From assembly GCF_032586155.1 (NCBI RefSeq), contig NZ_JAWHTC010000002.1, forward strand, positions 930,001 to 994,000: a stretch of DNA of 64,000 bases. The letters run 5' to 3'. The notes under the pieces were generated by a model that was given only the letters and a program-made list of their open reading frames with translations, made no database searches and was not told the origin of the DNA. Shown here piece by piece: positions 23,862 through 32,985 of the stretch (position 1 is the first letter of the stretch; each line of letters begins with the position of its first letter). Position numbers and translations under genes: made by a program. The stretch is from JAWHTC01 sp032586155. GTDB lineage: Bacteria; Pseudomonadota; Alphaproteobacteria; Rhodobacterales; Rhodobacteraceae.

Positions 23862-25174
23862 TGACTGACCTCACCCCGCGCGAAATCGTCTCGGAACTCG
23901 ATCGTTTCATCATCGGCCAGAACGACGCCAAGCGCGCCGTCGCCGTCGCCCTGCGCAACCGCTGGCGGCGCAAACAGCTCAGCGATGATCTGCGCGACGA
24001 GGTCTATCCAAAGAACATCCTGATGATCGGCCCGACCGGCGTCGGCAAAACCGAAATTTCACGCCGCCTCGCCAAACTCGCCCGCGCGCCCTTCATCAAG
24101 GTCGAAGCCACCAAGTTCACCGAAGTCGGCTATGTCGGTCGCGACGTGGAACAGATCGTCCGTGACCTGGTCGATGCAGCCATCGCCATGACACGCGACC
24201 ACATGCGCGAAGATGTAAAGGCCAAGGCCCATCACGCCGCCGCAGAACGGGTGATCAGCGCAATCGCCGGTGAAGACGCCCGCGAAGGCACGCGCGAGAT
24301 GTTCCGCAAGAAACTAAAATCCGGGGAGTTGGACGACACCATCATCGAACTGGAAGTTGCCGACACCTCGAACCCGTTAGGTGGCATGATGGACATCCCC
24401 GGTCAGCCCGGCGGCGGCCAGATGGGCATGATGAATCTGGGCGACATTTTCGGAAAGGCCTTTGGCGGGCGCACCGCACGCAAGTCGATGACCGTGGCGC
24501 AAAGCTATGAAATCCTGATCGGCGAAGAGGCCGACAAGCTGCTGGATGATGAAATCGTCAACAAGGCCGCTTTGGAGGCCGTTGAACAAAACGGCATCGT
24601 CTTCCTTGATGAAATCGACAAGGTTGCCGCCCGGCAGGAAACCCGTGGCGGAGACGTGAGCCGCGAAGGCGTGCAGCGCGACCTGCTGCCGCTGATCGAG
24701 GGCACCACCGTCTCGACCAAGCACGGGGCCGTGAAAACCGACCATATCCTGTTCATCGCCTCGGGCGCGTTCCACATCGCCAAGCCTTCGGACCTGCTGC
24801 CCGAACTTCAGGGCCGTCTGCCAATCCGCGTGGAGCTGCGTGCGCTGACCGTAGAGGATTTCGTCCGCATCCTGACCGAAACCGACAACGCGCTGACCCT
24901 GCAATACACCGCGCTGATGGGAACCGAGGAAGTGGTGGTCGAATTCACCGACGATGGCATCGCCGCCCTTGCCAAGATCGCCGCCGAGGTCAACCAGAGC
25001 ATCGAAAACATCGGCGCACGGCGTCTCTATACCGTGATGGAACGGGTCTTCGAAGAACTCAGCTTCTCGGCGCCCGACCGATCCGGTGAAAAGGTCGTAG
25101 TTGATGGTGACTTCGTACAGGCCAACCTGGGCGAGCTGATGAAATCCACCGATCTGAGCCGCTACGTGCTATGA
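23861..25174 (+). CDS. hslU: ATP-dependent protease ATPase subunit HslU (ClpY)
   Basis: This 437-residue AAA+ unfoldase has Walker A GPTGVGKT (57-64), the pore loop GYVGRDVEQIVRDLVD, Walker B NGIVFLDEIDKVAA, sensor II GARRLYTVMERVFEELSF and the C-terminal RYVL tail that inserts into HslV. It unfolds substrates and feeds them to HslV. It is complete and coupled to hslV. Confidence 0.97.
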   Translation: MTDLTPREIVSELDRFIIGQNDAKRAVAVALRNRWRRKQLSDDLRDEVYPKNILMIGPTGVGKTEISRRLAKLARAPFIKVEATKFTEVGYVGRDVEQIVRDLVDAAIAMTRDHMREDVKAKAHHAAAERVISAIAGEDAREGTREMFRKKLKSGELDDTIIELEVADTSNPLGGMMDIPGQPGGGQMGMMNLGDIFGKAFGGRTARKSMTVAQSYEILIGEEADKLLDDEIVNKAALEAVEQNGIVFLDEIDKVAARQETRGGDVSREGVQRDLLPLIEGTTVSTKHGAVKTDHILFIASGAFHIAKPSDLLPELQGRLPIRVELRALTVEDFVRILTETDNALTLQYTALMGTEEVVVEFTDDGIAALAKIAAEVNQSIENIGARRLYTVMERVFEELSFSAPDRSGEKVVVDGDFVQANLGELMKSTDLSRYVL

Positions 25175-25205
25175 TCGCTGTGGTGTCTCAACCCGGCAAG
25201 ACGAC

Positions 25206-25490
25206 ATGAAGCAACTGATCCGAATTTCTGGGTACCCGGCCATTCTGGTGTTCCTTCTGGCCGGGGCATCCATCACCATTGTGGGCTTCGCCACCTACAA
25301 CCTTCTGCAAATGGGCATGGCCAATTTGCGCTTCATCGGCGAACACGGCTGGCTGGCCTTGCGCACCGGGGCCTTCGTGCAGCTTCTGCAACTGCTGCTC
25401 TATGGTGCCGTCGCGCTGTTCTTCTTCATCCTGTTCAAGATCTGCGAATCCGAGTTGGTGATCCGTTACCGTCGCTGGATGGACCGGTAA
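25206..25490 (+). CDS. Small two-helix membrane protein, unknown function
   Basis: This 94-residue protein has two strongly hydrophobic segments (about 10-33 and 57-79), separated by MGMANLRFIGEHGWLALRTG, and a basic C-terminus ending RYRRWMDR, which suggests both termini are cytoplasmic. I recognise no family. It starts 31 bases after hslU on the same strand and may be carried on its transcript, although no functional link is evident. No clear ribosome binding site other than GGCAAGACG. Confidence 0.6.
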   Translation: MKQLIRISGYPAILVFLLAGASITIVGFATYNLLQMGMANLRFIGEHGWLALRTGAFVQLLQLLLYGAVALFFFILFKICESELVIRYRRWMDR

Positions 25491-25532
25491 ATTCACCTTC
25501 CCTTCCATGCCATTCTCCGGTTCAGATGGCGT

Positions 25533-26756
25533 ATGAACACATTGTTCTTCATCCGTGAAAACGCTCCTTGGCTGGCCGCCGGTGCTTTGCTGACGTTCCT
25601 GTCCAGCTTTGGACAGACCTTCTTCATCTCTGTCTTTGCTGGTGAAATCCGTGCCACGTTTGGTCTCAGCCACGGCCAGTGGGGCGGCATCTATACGCTG
25701 GGTACCACCGCCTCGGCTGCGTTAATGGTTTGGGCCGGGGGTTTGACCGATCGGTTTCGTGTCCGGGCATTGGGTGCGGTGATTCTGGTGCTTCTGGCCT
25801 GGGCCTGCCTGTTCATGGCGTTGAACCCGTTGGTCTGGCTCTTGCCCGTCGTCATCTTTGCCCTGCGTTTCACCGGTCAGGGCATGAGCACGCACACGGC
25901 CATGGTTGCCATGTCCCGCTGGTTCGTCGCTACCCGTGGCCGCGCCCTGTCGATTGCCACCCTGGGCTATTCCATCGGTGAAGCGCTGCTGCCGCTGATG
26001 TTCGTGGCCCTGCTGGCACTCTATGACTGGCGCCTCCTCTGGGTGGCCGCCGCCCTGATCGCGCTGTTGGGCATTCCCGCGCTTTTCGCGCTGCTTCGCC
26101 ACGAACGCACGCCGCAGTCCTTCCTGAAATCCGAGAGTACTCAGGGTATGGAAGGCCGCCATTGGACCCGCAACCAGGCCTTCCGCCACTTCCTGTTCTG
26201 GTTCATGGCCCCGGCCATCCTTGGGCCCGGCGCCTTCATCACCGCCTTCTTCTTCCACCAGGTGCACTACGCCGAGATCAAGTCCATCGCCCATGTCGGC
26301 CTCGTCGCCCTTTTCCCTCTTTACACGGCGGTGACGACGCTCTGCATGATCGTCTCGGGTTGGCTGATCGACCGGTTCGGCGCGGCGCGTCTGATGCCGT
26401 TTATCCAGCTCCCTATGGTCGGCGCCTTTCTCTGCTTTGCCTTGGCAGAGGGCATCGGCGGTATCGTTTCCGGGTTCGTCCTGATGGCATTGACTTCCGG
26501 TGCCATGGCCACCATGCCCAATGCCTTCTGGGCCGAGGTCTATGGCACTGGTCATATCGGTTCAGTCAAGGCAATGATTGCAGCGGTGATGGTTCTGGGC
26601 TCGGCCATCGGTCCGGGGATTACCGGGCTGGGCATCGACCTCGGTCTCGGGATTTCAACCCAATTCACACTGGTCGCCATCTACTTCCTGCTTGCCAGTG
26701 CGATGATGTGGATCGGTGTGACCCGCGTCCGCCCCGCCCTAGCGGTTGCGCCGTAG
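25533..26756 (+). CDS. Major facilitator superfamily transporter
   Basis: This 407-residue protein has twelve predicted membrane helices in two six-helix halves. MFS landmarks are the loop 2-3 motif WAGGLTDRFRVRALG (a G-x-x-x-D-R pattern), a long central loop with RHERTPQSFLKSESTQGMEGRHW, and the second-half equivalent VSGWLIDRFGAARLMP. The substrate is not predictable; the pattern resembles monocarboxylate/oxalate-formate-type carriers. Its end overlaps the convergent Smr gene by 18 bases. Confidence 0.85.
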   Translation: MNTLFFIRENAPWLAAGALLTFLSSFGQTFFISVFAGEIRATFGLSHGQWGGIYTLGTTASAALMVWAGGLTDRFRVRALGAVILVLLAWACLFMALNPLVWLLPVVIFALRFTGQGMSTHTAMVAMSRWFVATRGRALSIATLGYSIGEALLPLMFVALLALYDWRLLWVAAALIALLGIPALFALLRHERTPQSFLKSESTQGMEGRHWTRNQAFRHFLFWFMAPAILGPGAFITAFFFHQVHYAEIKSIAHVGLVALFPLYTAVTTLCMIVSGWLIDRFGAARLMPFIQLPMVGAFLCFALAEGIGGIVSGFVLMALTSGAMATMPNAFWAEVYGTGHIGSVKAMIAAVMVLGSAIGPGITGLGIDLGLGISTQFTLVAIYFLLASAMMWIGVTRVRPALAVAP

Positions 26757-27320
26757 GTAAACGTAATAGGCTCCACCACCACCATGGGACACATGTGCTT
26801 CGGCCACCTGTAAAACCGCCTGTGCCAATGGCGGCAGTGACAGCCATTGCGGCACCTGGTGACGCAGCACCCCGTGGCGCACCGGGATCGGCCCACCGTC
26901 ATCACGGTGTTTGCCCTTGCCAGTCACCACCAGCACCAGCCGTTTTCCCTCGGCCTGCGCCCGCAGGATGAACGATGTCAGTCTCGGATGCGCCTGGTCC
27001 ATGGTCATACCATGCAGGTCCAGCTTGCCCTCGGGTGCCATCTTGCCACGCTTCATCTTGGCATGGGTCTTGCGATCCATCTTCAACGGTGTCCGCGCCA
27101 GCCGTTCACCCGGCGGCGGGCTCAGATCATGACCGGGCAGGGCCGTGCTGGCCCTCACCCCAACCGTGAACGATGCAACCGGCGTCACCACCCGTTTCTT
27201 CGGTTTCGGCTTGGGAAGCGGTGCCGGATGTGGCGCGCGTTCGGGATGCAGCCGGTCTGCCGTCTGCGTCACCTTTCGCCAAAGCTCGACCTCTTCGGGG
27301 GACAATCTGCGCCGTGTCAT
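26739..27320 (-). CDS. Smr domain-containing protein
   Basis: This 193-residue protein has a basic, proline-rich N-terminal half (PKPKPKKRVV around 37-45) and a C-terminal Smr domain: LDLHGMTMDQAHPRLTSFI (100-118), VVTGKGKHRDDGG and HGGGGAYYVYLRRNR at the end. Smr domains have nicking endonuclease activity and bind branched DNA or act on stalled ribosomes. It starts nine bases after mltA and is the last gene of the tim44-mltA-smr operon, a common order beside the alphaproteobacterial origin. Confidence 0.9.
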   Translation of the reverse strand: MTRRRLSPEEVELWRKVTQTADRLHPERAPHPAPLPKPKPKKRVVTPVASFTVGVRASTALPGHDLSPPPGERLARTPLKMDRKTHAKMKRGKMAPEGKLDLHGMTMDQAHPRLTSFILRAQAEGKRLVLVVTGKGKHRDDGGPIPVRHGVLRHQVPQWLSLPPLAQAVLQVAEAHVSHGGGGAYYVYLRRNR

Positions 27321-27329
27321 TGCCGTGCC

Positions 27330-28376
27330 TTACTGCGCATCCACCGGCACCATGGCGAAGGCGCGCTGGATCGGCATGAACACCACCATCCGCCCCGGAT
27401 CGCGCAGCCGCCCGGCCGCCCGACCCGCTGCATCGCCTGTGCCATAGAAAATGTCGGCGCGCTGCGCGCCCTTGATAGCCGAACCGGTATCCTGCGCGAC
27501 CATCAACCGGTGCATCGGGTCTTTGCCGGCCTTTTCTATCCAGACCGGCGCGCCCAGCGGTACGAATTTCGGGTCCACCGCAACCGAACGCAGCGTGGTT
27601 ATCGAGCGGTTCATCGCCCCCAGCGGCCCCTTGTCGGTGGGCACCTTGGTCACCTTGCGAAAAAACACATAGGACGGGTTGTGGCGTAGCAGTTCCGGCC
27701 CAGCCACCGGGTTGCGCCGCACCCAGTTTTTGATCACCTGTGCGCTGACCTGGTGCGCCTTGTAGACGCCGCGCCGGACCAGCTCCACCCCGACGGATTT
27801 GTAGTTCCGCCCATTCGATCCACCGTACCCAACGCGCAGATACCGCCCATTGGGCAACCTGATCCGCCCCGACCCCTGGATCTGCAGAAAAAACAGCTCG
27901 ACCGGGTCATCAACCCAGGCAATCTCAAGCCCGCGCCCTTGCATGGTCACACCCGTTTCAATCTCGCGGCGGGTCAGCCATGTTCCCGCCGATTTCGCCT
28001 CGGGCGGCATGCGGTACACTGGATAGCGATAGCGCGACGATGGATAAAGATCGCCGTCCAGCTCGGGCTCAAAATACCCGGTGAACAGCGCGTCATTTCC
28101 GTCCTCGATCAGAACGGGACGAAAGAACAGTTCGAAAAACGCCTTGGCATCCTTCTGATCCCGGCCCAGCGCACAAAGCGAGCGCCAATCCGGGTCATCC
28201 ATGTCGCGGCAGGTGTTCAGGAACACATCGAGCGCGGCGCGGTGGTCATCCACCTCCCAGCCGTCCAAATCCTCGAATTTCAGAATGCGATACTCGGGCT
28301 CGGCGGCGGCAGTGACATCGCTTGCCATGATCGCCCCCGCCAGTGCCAGTACCAATGCCCGAACGATCGGCCTCAT
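27330..28376 (-). CDS. mltA: Membrane-bound lytic murein transglycosylase A (MltA)
   Basis: This 348-residue protein has an N-terminal signal peptide (MRPIVRALVLALAGAIMASD), the MltA domain (FFRPVLIEDGNDALFTGYFEPELDG, IQGSGRIRLPNGRYLRVGYGG) and a C-terminal 3D domain (LMVAQDTGSAIKGAQRADIFYGTG) holding the catalytic and fold-defining Asp residues. It cleaves peptidoglycan glycan strands to 1,6-anhydro-muropeptides, which the AmgK/MurU pathway encoded at 14.8-16.5 kb can recycle. The signal peptide lacks an obvious lipobox, so it may be periplasmic. The start overlaps the tim44 stop (ATGA). Confidence 0.92.
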   Translation of the reverse strand: MRPIVRALVLALAGAIMASDVTAAAEPEYRILKFEDLDGWEVDDHRAALDVFLNTCRDMDDPDWRSLCALGRDQKDAKAFFELFFRPVLIEDGNDALFTGYFEPELDGDLYPSSRYRYPVYRMPPEAKSAGTWLTRREIETGVTMQGRGLEIAWVDDPVELFFLQIQGSGRIRLPNGRYLRVGYGGSNGRNYKSVGVELVRRGVYKAHQVSAQVIKNWVRRNPVAGPELLRHNPSYVFFRKVTKVPTDKGPLGAMNRSITTLRSVAVDPKFVPLGAPVWIEKAGKDPMHRLMVAQDTGSAIKGAQRADIFYGTGDAAGRAAGRLRDPGRMVVFMPIQRAFAMVPVDAQ

Positions 28377-29032
28377 TCGCCCGTGGCAACAAGCCGCCAA
28401 TTCGGATCGTCCGCGCCCATCACACGCTCGAACGTCCAGATATCTTTCTGGCGTTTGACCTTGCCTTCCTCACCTTCGATGATTTCACCGGCCTTGTTGC
28501 GTACAACACTGCTCAGCTCACCGATGAATTTCACTGATACTTCCGCGGTGTTTGTCGCGTCATCAAAATACGCATCTGCAAGCGACAGCTCGCGCACGCC
28601 ACCAAATTCGGCCTCAATCTGAAGACCCTCTTTTTCGCGTGCCTCGACCACGCCGGCAAAAGCCTCGTAAACCTCATCTGACAGGAACGGTTTGATCTGG
28701 GCCATCTCGCCACGCTCGAACCCCATCAGGATCATTTCATAGGCGCCACGCGCTCCTTGCAGGAACTGCGCCACGCCAAAGCTGGGCTCCGTGCGCTTCA
28801 TTTTTGCCAGGGCCTCGGCTGCTTCGCTGCCCTCTTCGACATGGTCGATGATATCGTGATCCGGCCCACCCTCGATCACCTCGAAGTCACGGCGCGCGTT
28901 GCTGCGTTCGGTTGGACGCGGCTGCGGCGGGGCCTCGAACCCATCGCGGGTGCCCAGAACGCTTCTGAGCCGCAGAATCAGGAAAATGGCGATACCGGCC
29001 AGAACGAGAAGCTGGATGATGGGTTGGTTCAC
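28373..29032 (-). CDS. Tim44/TimA family protein
   Basis: This 219-residue protein has an N-terminal membrane anchor (NQPIIQLLVLAGIAIFLILRL) and a C-terminal Tim44-like domain (SFGVAQFLQGARGAYEMILMGFERGEM, EVSVKFIGELSSVV, WTFERVMGADDPNWRLVATGE). Bacterial TimA proteins are inner-membrane associated and related to the mitochondrial import factor Tim44; their role is unsettled. A GTG start at 29032 is chosen because AAGAGG lies seven bases upstream and the family begins with NQPIIQL; the frame extends to 29080 but without conservation. Confidence 0.85.
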   Translation of the reverse strand: MNQPIIQLLVLAGIAIFLILRLRSVLGTRDGFEAPPQPRPTERSNARRDFEVIEGGPDHDIIDHVEEGSEAAEALAKMKRTEPSFGVAQFLQGARGAYEMILMGFERGEMAQIKPFLSDEVYEAFAGVVEAREKEGLQIEAEFGGVRELSLADAYFDDATNTAEVSVKFIGELSSVVRNKAGEIIEGEEGKVKRQKDIWTFERVMGADDPNWRLVATGE

Positions 29033-29143
29033 TTTTTTACCTCTTGGCAGCCCACGCATAGAAATGCGCCTGACCTGCACTTATGTATATGCCGGGCGCG
29101 GTCAAGTCCATTGCGCCATTTGAACCTTAGGAGAACGTCAAAC

Positions 29144-29638
29144 ATGTGGCTGCTTTTCGCCTTTATCGGTGTCCCGCTAATCGAAATCGCCCTGTTCATT
29201 CAGGTCGGCGGTGCCATCGGACTGGGATACACCCTGCTCATCGTGGTGCTGACCGCAATTCTTGGCACCTATCTGGTGCGCACGCAGGGACTCGCCGCCC
29301 TAGCCGATCTACAGGGTTCGTTTTCCGAATTGCGCGATCCTACCGAACCATTGGCCCACGGGGCCATGATCCTGTTTTCCGGGGCGCTCCTGCTGACGCC
29401 CGGCTTCTTTACGGATGCCCTTGGCTTTGCCCTTCTGGTGCCGGGTATTCGCAGCGCCGTGTTCAAATGGGCGCGAAGCCGGGTCAAAGTCACGACGTTC
29501 TCGATGGGCGCACAAGCCCGGCAACATCATCCACACGACCCACGAACGGCTCCCGGCGATGTGATTGATGGCGAGTTTAGCGAGGTCGATCCGTCAAAAC
29601 GCCCCACTCACCCGCCTTCGGGCTGGACAAAGCACTAA
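29144..29638 (+). CDS. fxsA: FxsA family membrane protein
   Basis: This 164-residue protein begins MWLLFAFIGVPLIEIALFIQ and contains GYTLLIVVLTAILGTYLVRTQG and GALLLTPGFFTDALGFALL, the defining FxsA (suppressor of F exclusion of phage T7) pattern of three to four membrane helices. The C-terminal tail (QHHPHDPRTAPGDVIDGEF) is polar. The start at 29144 has TAGGAGA upstream. It sits between tim44 (divergent) and secB, a conserved arrangement. The native role is unknown. Confidence 0.9.
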   Translation: MWLLFAFIGVPLIEIALFIQVGGAIGLGYTLLIVVLTAILGTYLVRTQGLAALADLQGSFSELRDPTEPLAHGAMILFSGALLLTPGFFTDALGFALLVPGIRSAVFKWARSRVKVTTFSMGAQARQHHPHDPRTAPGDVIDGEFSEVDPSKRPTHPPSGWTKH

Positions 29639-29684
29639 GTTTGGCTCAGTCAGGGGCAAATTTACTCATCTTCGGGAGTTTACC

Positions 29685-30176
29685 ATGGCCGAAACCGGCA
29701 ATGGGGCAGATCAGGCCCCGCAAATCCAACTGAACGTTGTCAACCAATACGTTCGCGACCTGTCGTTTGAAAACATCCTTGCTCAAAAAGGTGGTCAGGG
29801 CGAAGTGCAGCCCGACATCCAGGTTCAAGTCAACCTCGATGCAAAGGAGCGCGAAGGCGACAACCAGTACGAAGTCTCGATCAAGCTCAACATCGAGAAC
29901 CGCGACAAGGAAAACGCCGAAAACAAGATCTTCCTTATGGAAATCGACTATGCCGGCCTGTTTTTTATCGCCGGTGTTCCGGACGATCAGATGCACCCGT
30001 TCCTTCTGATTGAATGCCCGCGTCTTCTGTTCCCGTTCCTGCGCCGGATCGTGTCGGACATCTCGCGTGACGGTGGCTTCCCACCGCTGAACCTCGACAA
30101 TATCGATTTCATGGGCCTTTATCGTCAGGAAATCGCCCGCCGTCAGGCCGAAGCTGGTCAGGCACCCGTCTCCTAA
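29685..30176 (+). CDS. secB: Protein-export chaperone SecB
   Basis: This 163-residue protein has IQLNVVNQYVRDLSFENIL at the N-terminus, YEVSIKLNIENRD, GLFFIAGVPDDQMHPFLLIECPRLLFPFLRRIVSD and GGFPPLNLDNIDFMGLY, all canonical SecB. It forms tetramers that keep preproteins unfolded for SecA. The start at 29685 has TTCGGGAGT upstream. It is 46 bases after fxsA and convergent with dnaQ seven bases away. Confidence 0.96.
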   Translation: MAETGNGADQAPQIQLNVVNQYVRDLSFENILAQKGGQGEVQPDIQVQVNLDAKEREGDNQYEVSIKLNIENRDKENAENKIFLMEIDYAGLFFIAGVPDDQMHPFLLIECPRLLFPFLRRIVSDISRDGGFPPLNLDNIDFMGLYRQEIARRQAEAGQAPVS

Positions 30177-30183
30177 AATCCGG

Positions 30184-30873
30184 TCACAGCTTTTTCCAAA
30201 GCGCGCCGTCGCCCATCTTGTCGACAAACTCGGCATGGGCGGCGGCTTCTTTTTCGCTGATCCGTGACGGCAGCGGCGTCGGCCGTGGCGTCGGCCGCCA
30301 ATCGGCACCACTTGCGCCAACCATCATCTGGGTTGACGCATGGGCCAGCCCGAAATCAGGTTGCCGCCCACCGATCAGCTCCAGGTAAACCTCGGCCAGA
30401 ATCTCACTATCAAGCAAAGCCCCGTGCAGCGTCCGCGCCGAGTTGTCGATATTGAATCGACGGCACAGCGCATCCAGTGACGCGGGTGAACCGGGAAACT
30501 TCTTGCGCGCGATCATCAGCGTATCAATCGCCTGATCCATCGGCATTTTGGGCATGTTCAACCAACCCAGTTCGGCATTGATGAACTTCATGTCAAAGCT
30601 GGCATTGTGGATCACCATTTTGGCGTCACCAACAAAGTCAACGAAAGCCTGGGCAATCTGCGAAAAAACCGGCTTGTCACGCAGGAAGTCATCGCCCAAT
30701 CCGTGCACCTCAAACGCCTCTTGGGGCATCGACCGCTCGGGATTGATGTACTGGTGATAAGTGTTGCCCGTGGGCACGTGGTTGAACAGCTCGACCGCGC
30801 CGATCTCGACAATCCGGTCGCCGCTTTCTGGATCAAACCCCGTGGTCTCGGTATCAAGAACGATCTCACGCAT
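30184..30873 (-). CDS. dnaQ: DNA polymerase III epsilon subunit (3'-5' proofreading exonuclease)
   Basis: This 229-residue DEDDh exonuclease has ExoI LDTETTGFDP (Asp7, Glu9), ExoII VIHNASFDMKFINAEL and ExoIII HGALLDSEILAEVYLEL with the catalytic His and Asp. The C-terminal tail, ending FVDKMGDGALWKKL, is the polymerase-binding region. It proofreads during chromosomal replication. The start at 30873 begins the family domain and overlaps the coaE end by eight bases; it is the last gene of maf-aroE-coaE-dnaQ. Confidence 0.95.
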   Translation of the reverse strand: MREIVLDTETTGFDPESGDRIVEIGAVELFNHVPTGNTYHQYINPERSMPQEAFEVHGLGDDFLRDKPVFSQIAQAFVDFVGDAKMVIHNASFDMKFINAELGWLNMPKMPMDQAIDTLMIARKKFPGSPASLDALCRRFNIDNSARTLHGALLDSEILAEVYLELIGGRQPDFGLAHASTQMMVGASGADWRPTPRPTPLPSRISEKEAAAHAEFVDKMGDGALWKKL

Positions 30874-31456
30874 TCCTCTTCCCCCGAATGTCGGCAACCA
30901 CCGCCTCAACCTGTTCTTTTGCATGGTCCGGCGTGTCTGTGACAATCACGTAATCCGCCATGGCCCGTTTCTCGGCGTCAGGCACCTGTTTGGCAAGAAT
31001 AGTCTCGAGCTGGGCCTCTGTCATGGTGCCGCGCTCCAGCACCCGGCGGCGCTGCACCTCTGCATCAACAGACACGACCACCACGGCATCCATGCGTTCA
31101 TTCCCACCCGTCTCGAACAACAGAGGAATGTCGAAGACGAGAATGTCCGTGCTGGCCTTCTCGGCAAATTCGGCCCGGTCCTCGGCCACCAGTGGATGCA
31201 CAATCGCTTCGATCCGATTCAACGCACCCGAGTCTTCGCCGATGATCGTTTTCAATGCCGCACGCGACACTTCGCCATCCACGATGGCGCCCGGAAACGC
31301 AGCCTGCATCGGCGCGACGGCCGCACCGCCCCTGGCATACAGCCGATGCACCGCCGCATCCGCATCCCAGACATCACACCCCGCCTCGGCAAACAGCTTT
31401 GCTGTCGTCGACTTCCCCATCCCGATCGAGCCGGTCAGGCCAAGACGAAAGCTCAT
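30866..31456 (-). CDS. coaE: Dephospho-CoA kinase
   Basis: This 196-residue P-loop kinase has GLTGSIGMGKST (6-17), CDVWDADAAVHRLYA with the DxD substrate motif, DIPLLFETG and RRRVLERGTMTEAQ of the lid. It catalyses the last step of coenzyme A synthesis. The ATG overlaps the aroE stop (ATGA) and its own end overlaps dnaQ. Confidence 0.95.
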   Translation of the reverse strand: MSFRLGLTGSIGMGKSTTAKLFAEAGCDVWDADAAVHRLYARGGAAVAPMQAAFPGAIVDGEVSRAALKTIIGEDSGALNRIEAIVHPLVAEDRAEFAEKASTDILVFDIPLLFETGGNERMDAVVVVSVDAEVQRRRVLERGTMTEAQLETILAKQVPDAEKRAMADYVIVTDTPDHAKEQVEAVVADIRGKRNA

Positions 31457-32286
31457 CTCAAAGCCGCCGCGCGGGTCGCGGCATCCACTTCGGGACGCTT
31501 CCCGAACCAGCGCTCGAAGGCTGGCACCGCCTGGTGCAACAGCATGCCCAGCCCGTCAACGGTGACACAACCGATCTCGCTTGCCACGCGCAGCAGCCGG
31601 GTTTGCAGCGGATTGTAAACCAGATCCGTCACCACCGCCTCGCGCCGAATCCCATCGAGCGGCACCCGCAACTCGGGTTTGCCCAACATGCCAAGCGACG
31701 TCGTGTTCACCACCAACGCCGCATCTTCCAGCATATTGCCCGCTTTGACCCATTCCACCACGCGCAGCCGCTTTCCGAAATCATCGGCCAGTTTATCTGC
31801 CCGCACCCGTGTTCGATTGGAAATCAAGATCTCCGGCACGCCTGCATCCAAGAGCGACGCCACCACCGCCCGCGCAGCACCACCAGCGCCCAGGACGGCC
31901 GCCGGTCCGGTCTTGGCATCCCAGCCCTCGGCCCCTTGACGCAGGTTCTCGATAAACCCGTACCCATCGGTGTTGTCCGCATGGATTTTACCGTCCTTGC
32001 GAAAGATCAGCGTATTCGCCGCTCCGATTAACGTCGCCCGATCAGTGATCAGATCGGCCATCTCTAGCACGCGTTCCTTGTGCGGCACGGTGATGTTGAC
32101 CCCGACAAATCCCATCTTCGGCAGGGTCTGAAGAACCTCTTTCAGGTTTTCACTGCTCACGTCCATCGGAATGTAGTGCCCCTGCAACCCATAGGTCCGT
32201 AGCCAGTGATGATGCAGCTGGGGTGATTTCGAATGGGCAATCGGTGAACCGATCACGCCTGCCAGGGGAATGCGTTCCAAACTCAT
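31453..32286 (-). CDS. aroE: Shikimate dehydrogenase
   Basis: This 277-residue protein has the substrate motif GVIGSPIAHSKSPQLHHHWL, NITVPHKERV with the catalytic Lys, DNTDGYGFIENL and the NADP-binding loop GAGGAARAVV. It reduces 3-dehydroshikimate in aromatic amino acid synthesis. The start at 32286 overlaps the maf stop by four bases; an open extension to 32439 lies within maf and is not used. Confidence 0.95.
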   Translation of the reverse strand: MSLERIPLAGVIGSPIAHSKSPQLHHHWLRTYGLQGHYIPMDVSSENLKEVLQTLPKMGFVGVNITVPHKERVLEMADLITDRATLIGAANTLIFRKDGKIHADNTDGYGFIENLRQGAEGWDAKTGPAAVLGAGGAARAVVASLLDAGVPEILISNRTRVRADKLADDFGKRLRVVEWVKAGNMLEDAALVVNTTSLGMLGKPELRVPLDGIRREAVVTDLVYNPLQTRLLRVASEIGCVTVDGLGMLLHQAVPAFERWFGKRPEVDAATRAAALR

Positions 32287-32882
32287 GTGTCCAAATCTCC
32301 GCTTGCGCCGAGATAAGCGAGAATTTCCAGCAAGGGCAATCCAAGGACGTTGAAATAGTCCCCGTCGATGCGCGAAAACAACCGAACCCCCTCTTCTTCC
32401 AACTTGTATCCCCCGACACTGTATCGAATGCTGTTCCAATTTCGCTCAAGATAGGCCTCGAGATAAGCATCGGAAAAGTCGTTCATGGTCAGCCGAACCT
32501 GACCGACATGGCGCCAAACCGGTCGTCCCTGATGACACAGCACGGCCGCAGACAACAAGCTGTGCCGTCGACCCCGTAACGCCTGTAACTGATCCCGCGA
32601 TTCATCGACATCGCGCGGCTTTGACAAAAGCTCACCGCCGAAATCCAGCACTTGGTCACAGCCGATCACCAGCGCATCGGGCTGTTTGCGACTGACCTTC
32701 ATTGCCTTGCCCTCGGCCAGCGTATCGGCAATGTCACGCGGCGGCGCACCATCCTCCAACATCGCCCGCTTGATTGCATCTTCGTCCAGCCGTGCAACGG
32801 AAACTCCAAATGGCACGGCGGCATTGTGCAAAAGCGTCTGTCTGATCTCGGACCCTGAGGCAAGGATGATCGGTCGGGCCAT
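32283..32882 (-). CDS. maf: Maf-like nucleotide pyrophosphatase
   Basis: This 199-residue protein has the Maf pattern ILASGSEIRQTLL (where SxSxxR is usual), the catalytic segment VIGCDQVL, and NWNSIRYSVGGYKLEEEGVRLF with the GxYxxxG-like end. Maf proteins hydrolyse non-canonical or modified nucleotides. The ATG at 32882 has GAGG upstream. It is the first gene of maf-aroE-coaE-dnaQ. In many Alphaproteobacteria maf faces hemE across oriC; here a catabolic cluster lies on that side. Confidence 0.92.
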   Translation of the reverse strand: MARPIILASGSEIRQTLLHNAAVPFGVSVARLDEDAIKRAMLEDGAPPRDIADTLAEGKAMKVSRKQPDALVIGCDQVLDFGGELLSKPRDVDESRDQLQALRGRRHSLLSAAVLCHQGRPVWRHVGQVRLTMNDFSDAYLEAYLERNWNSIRYSVGGYKLEEEGVRLFSRIDGDYFNVLGLPLLEILAYLGASGDLDT

Positions 32883-32985
32883 GGGCAAACCTCATTGTTG
32901 ACCCGTGACTTCTATCCGGACCTGCGCGATTTCTCCACGGCCGATTTTTTCGAAGGATCATGCCCCTCCACACCTGATACAGGCT

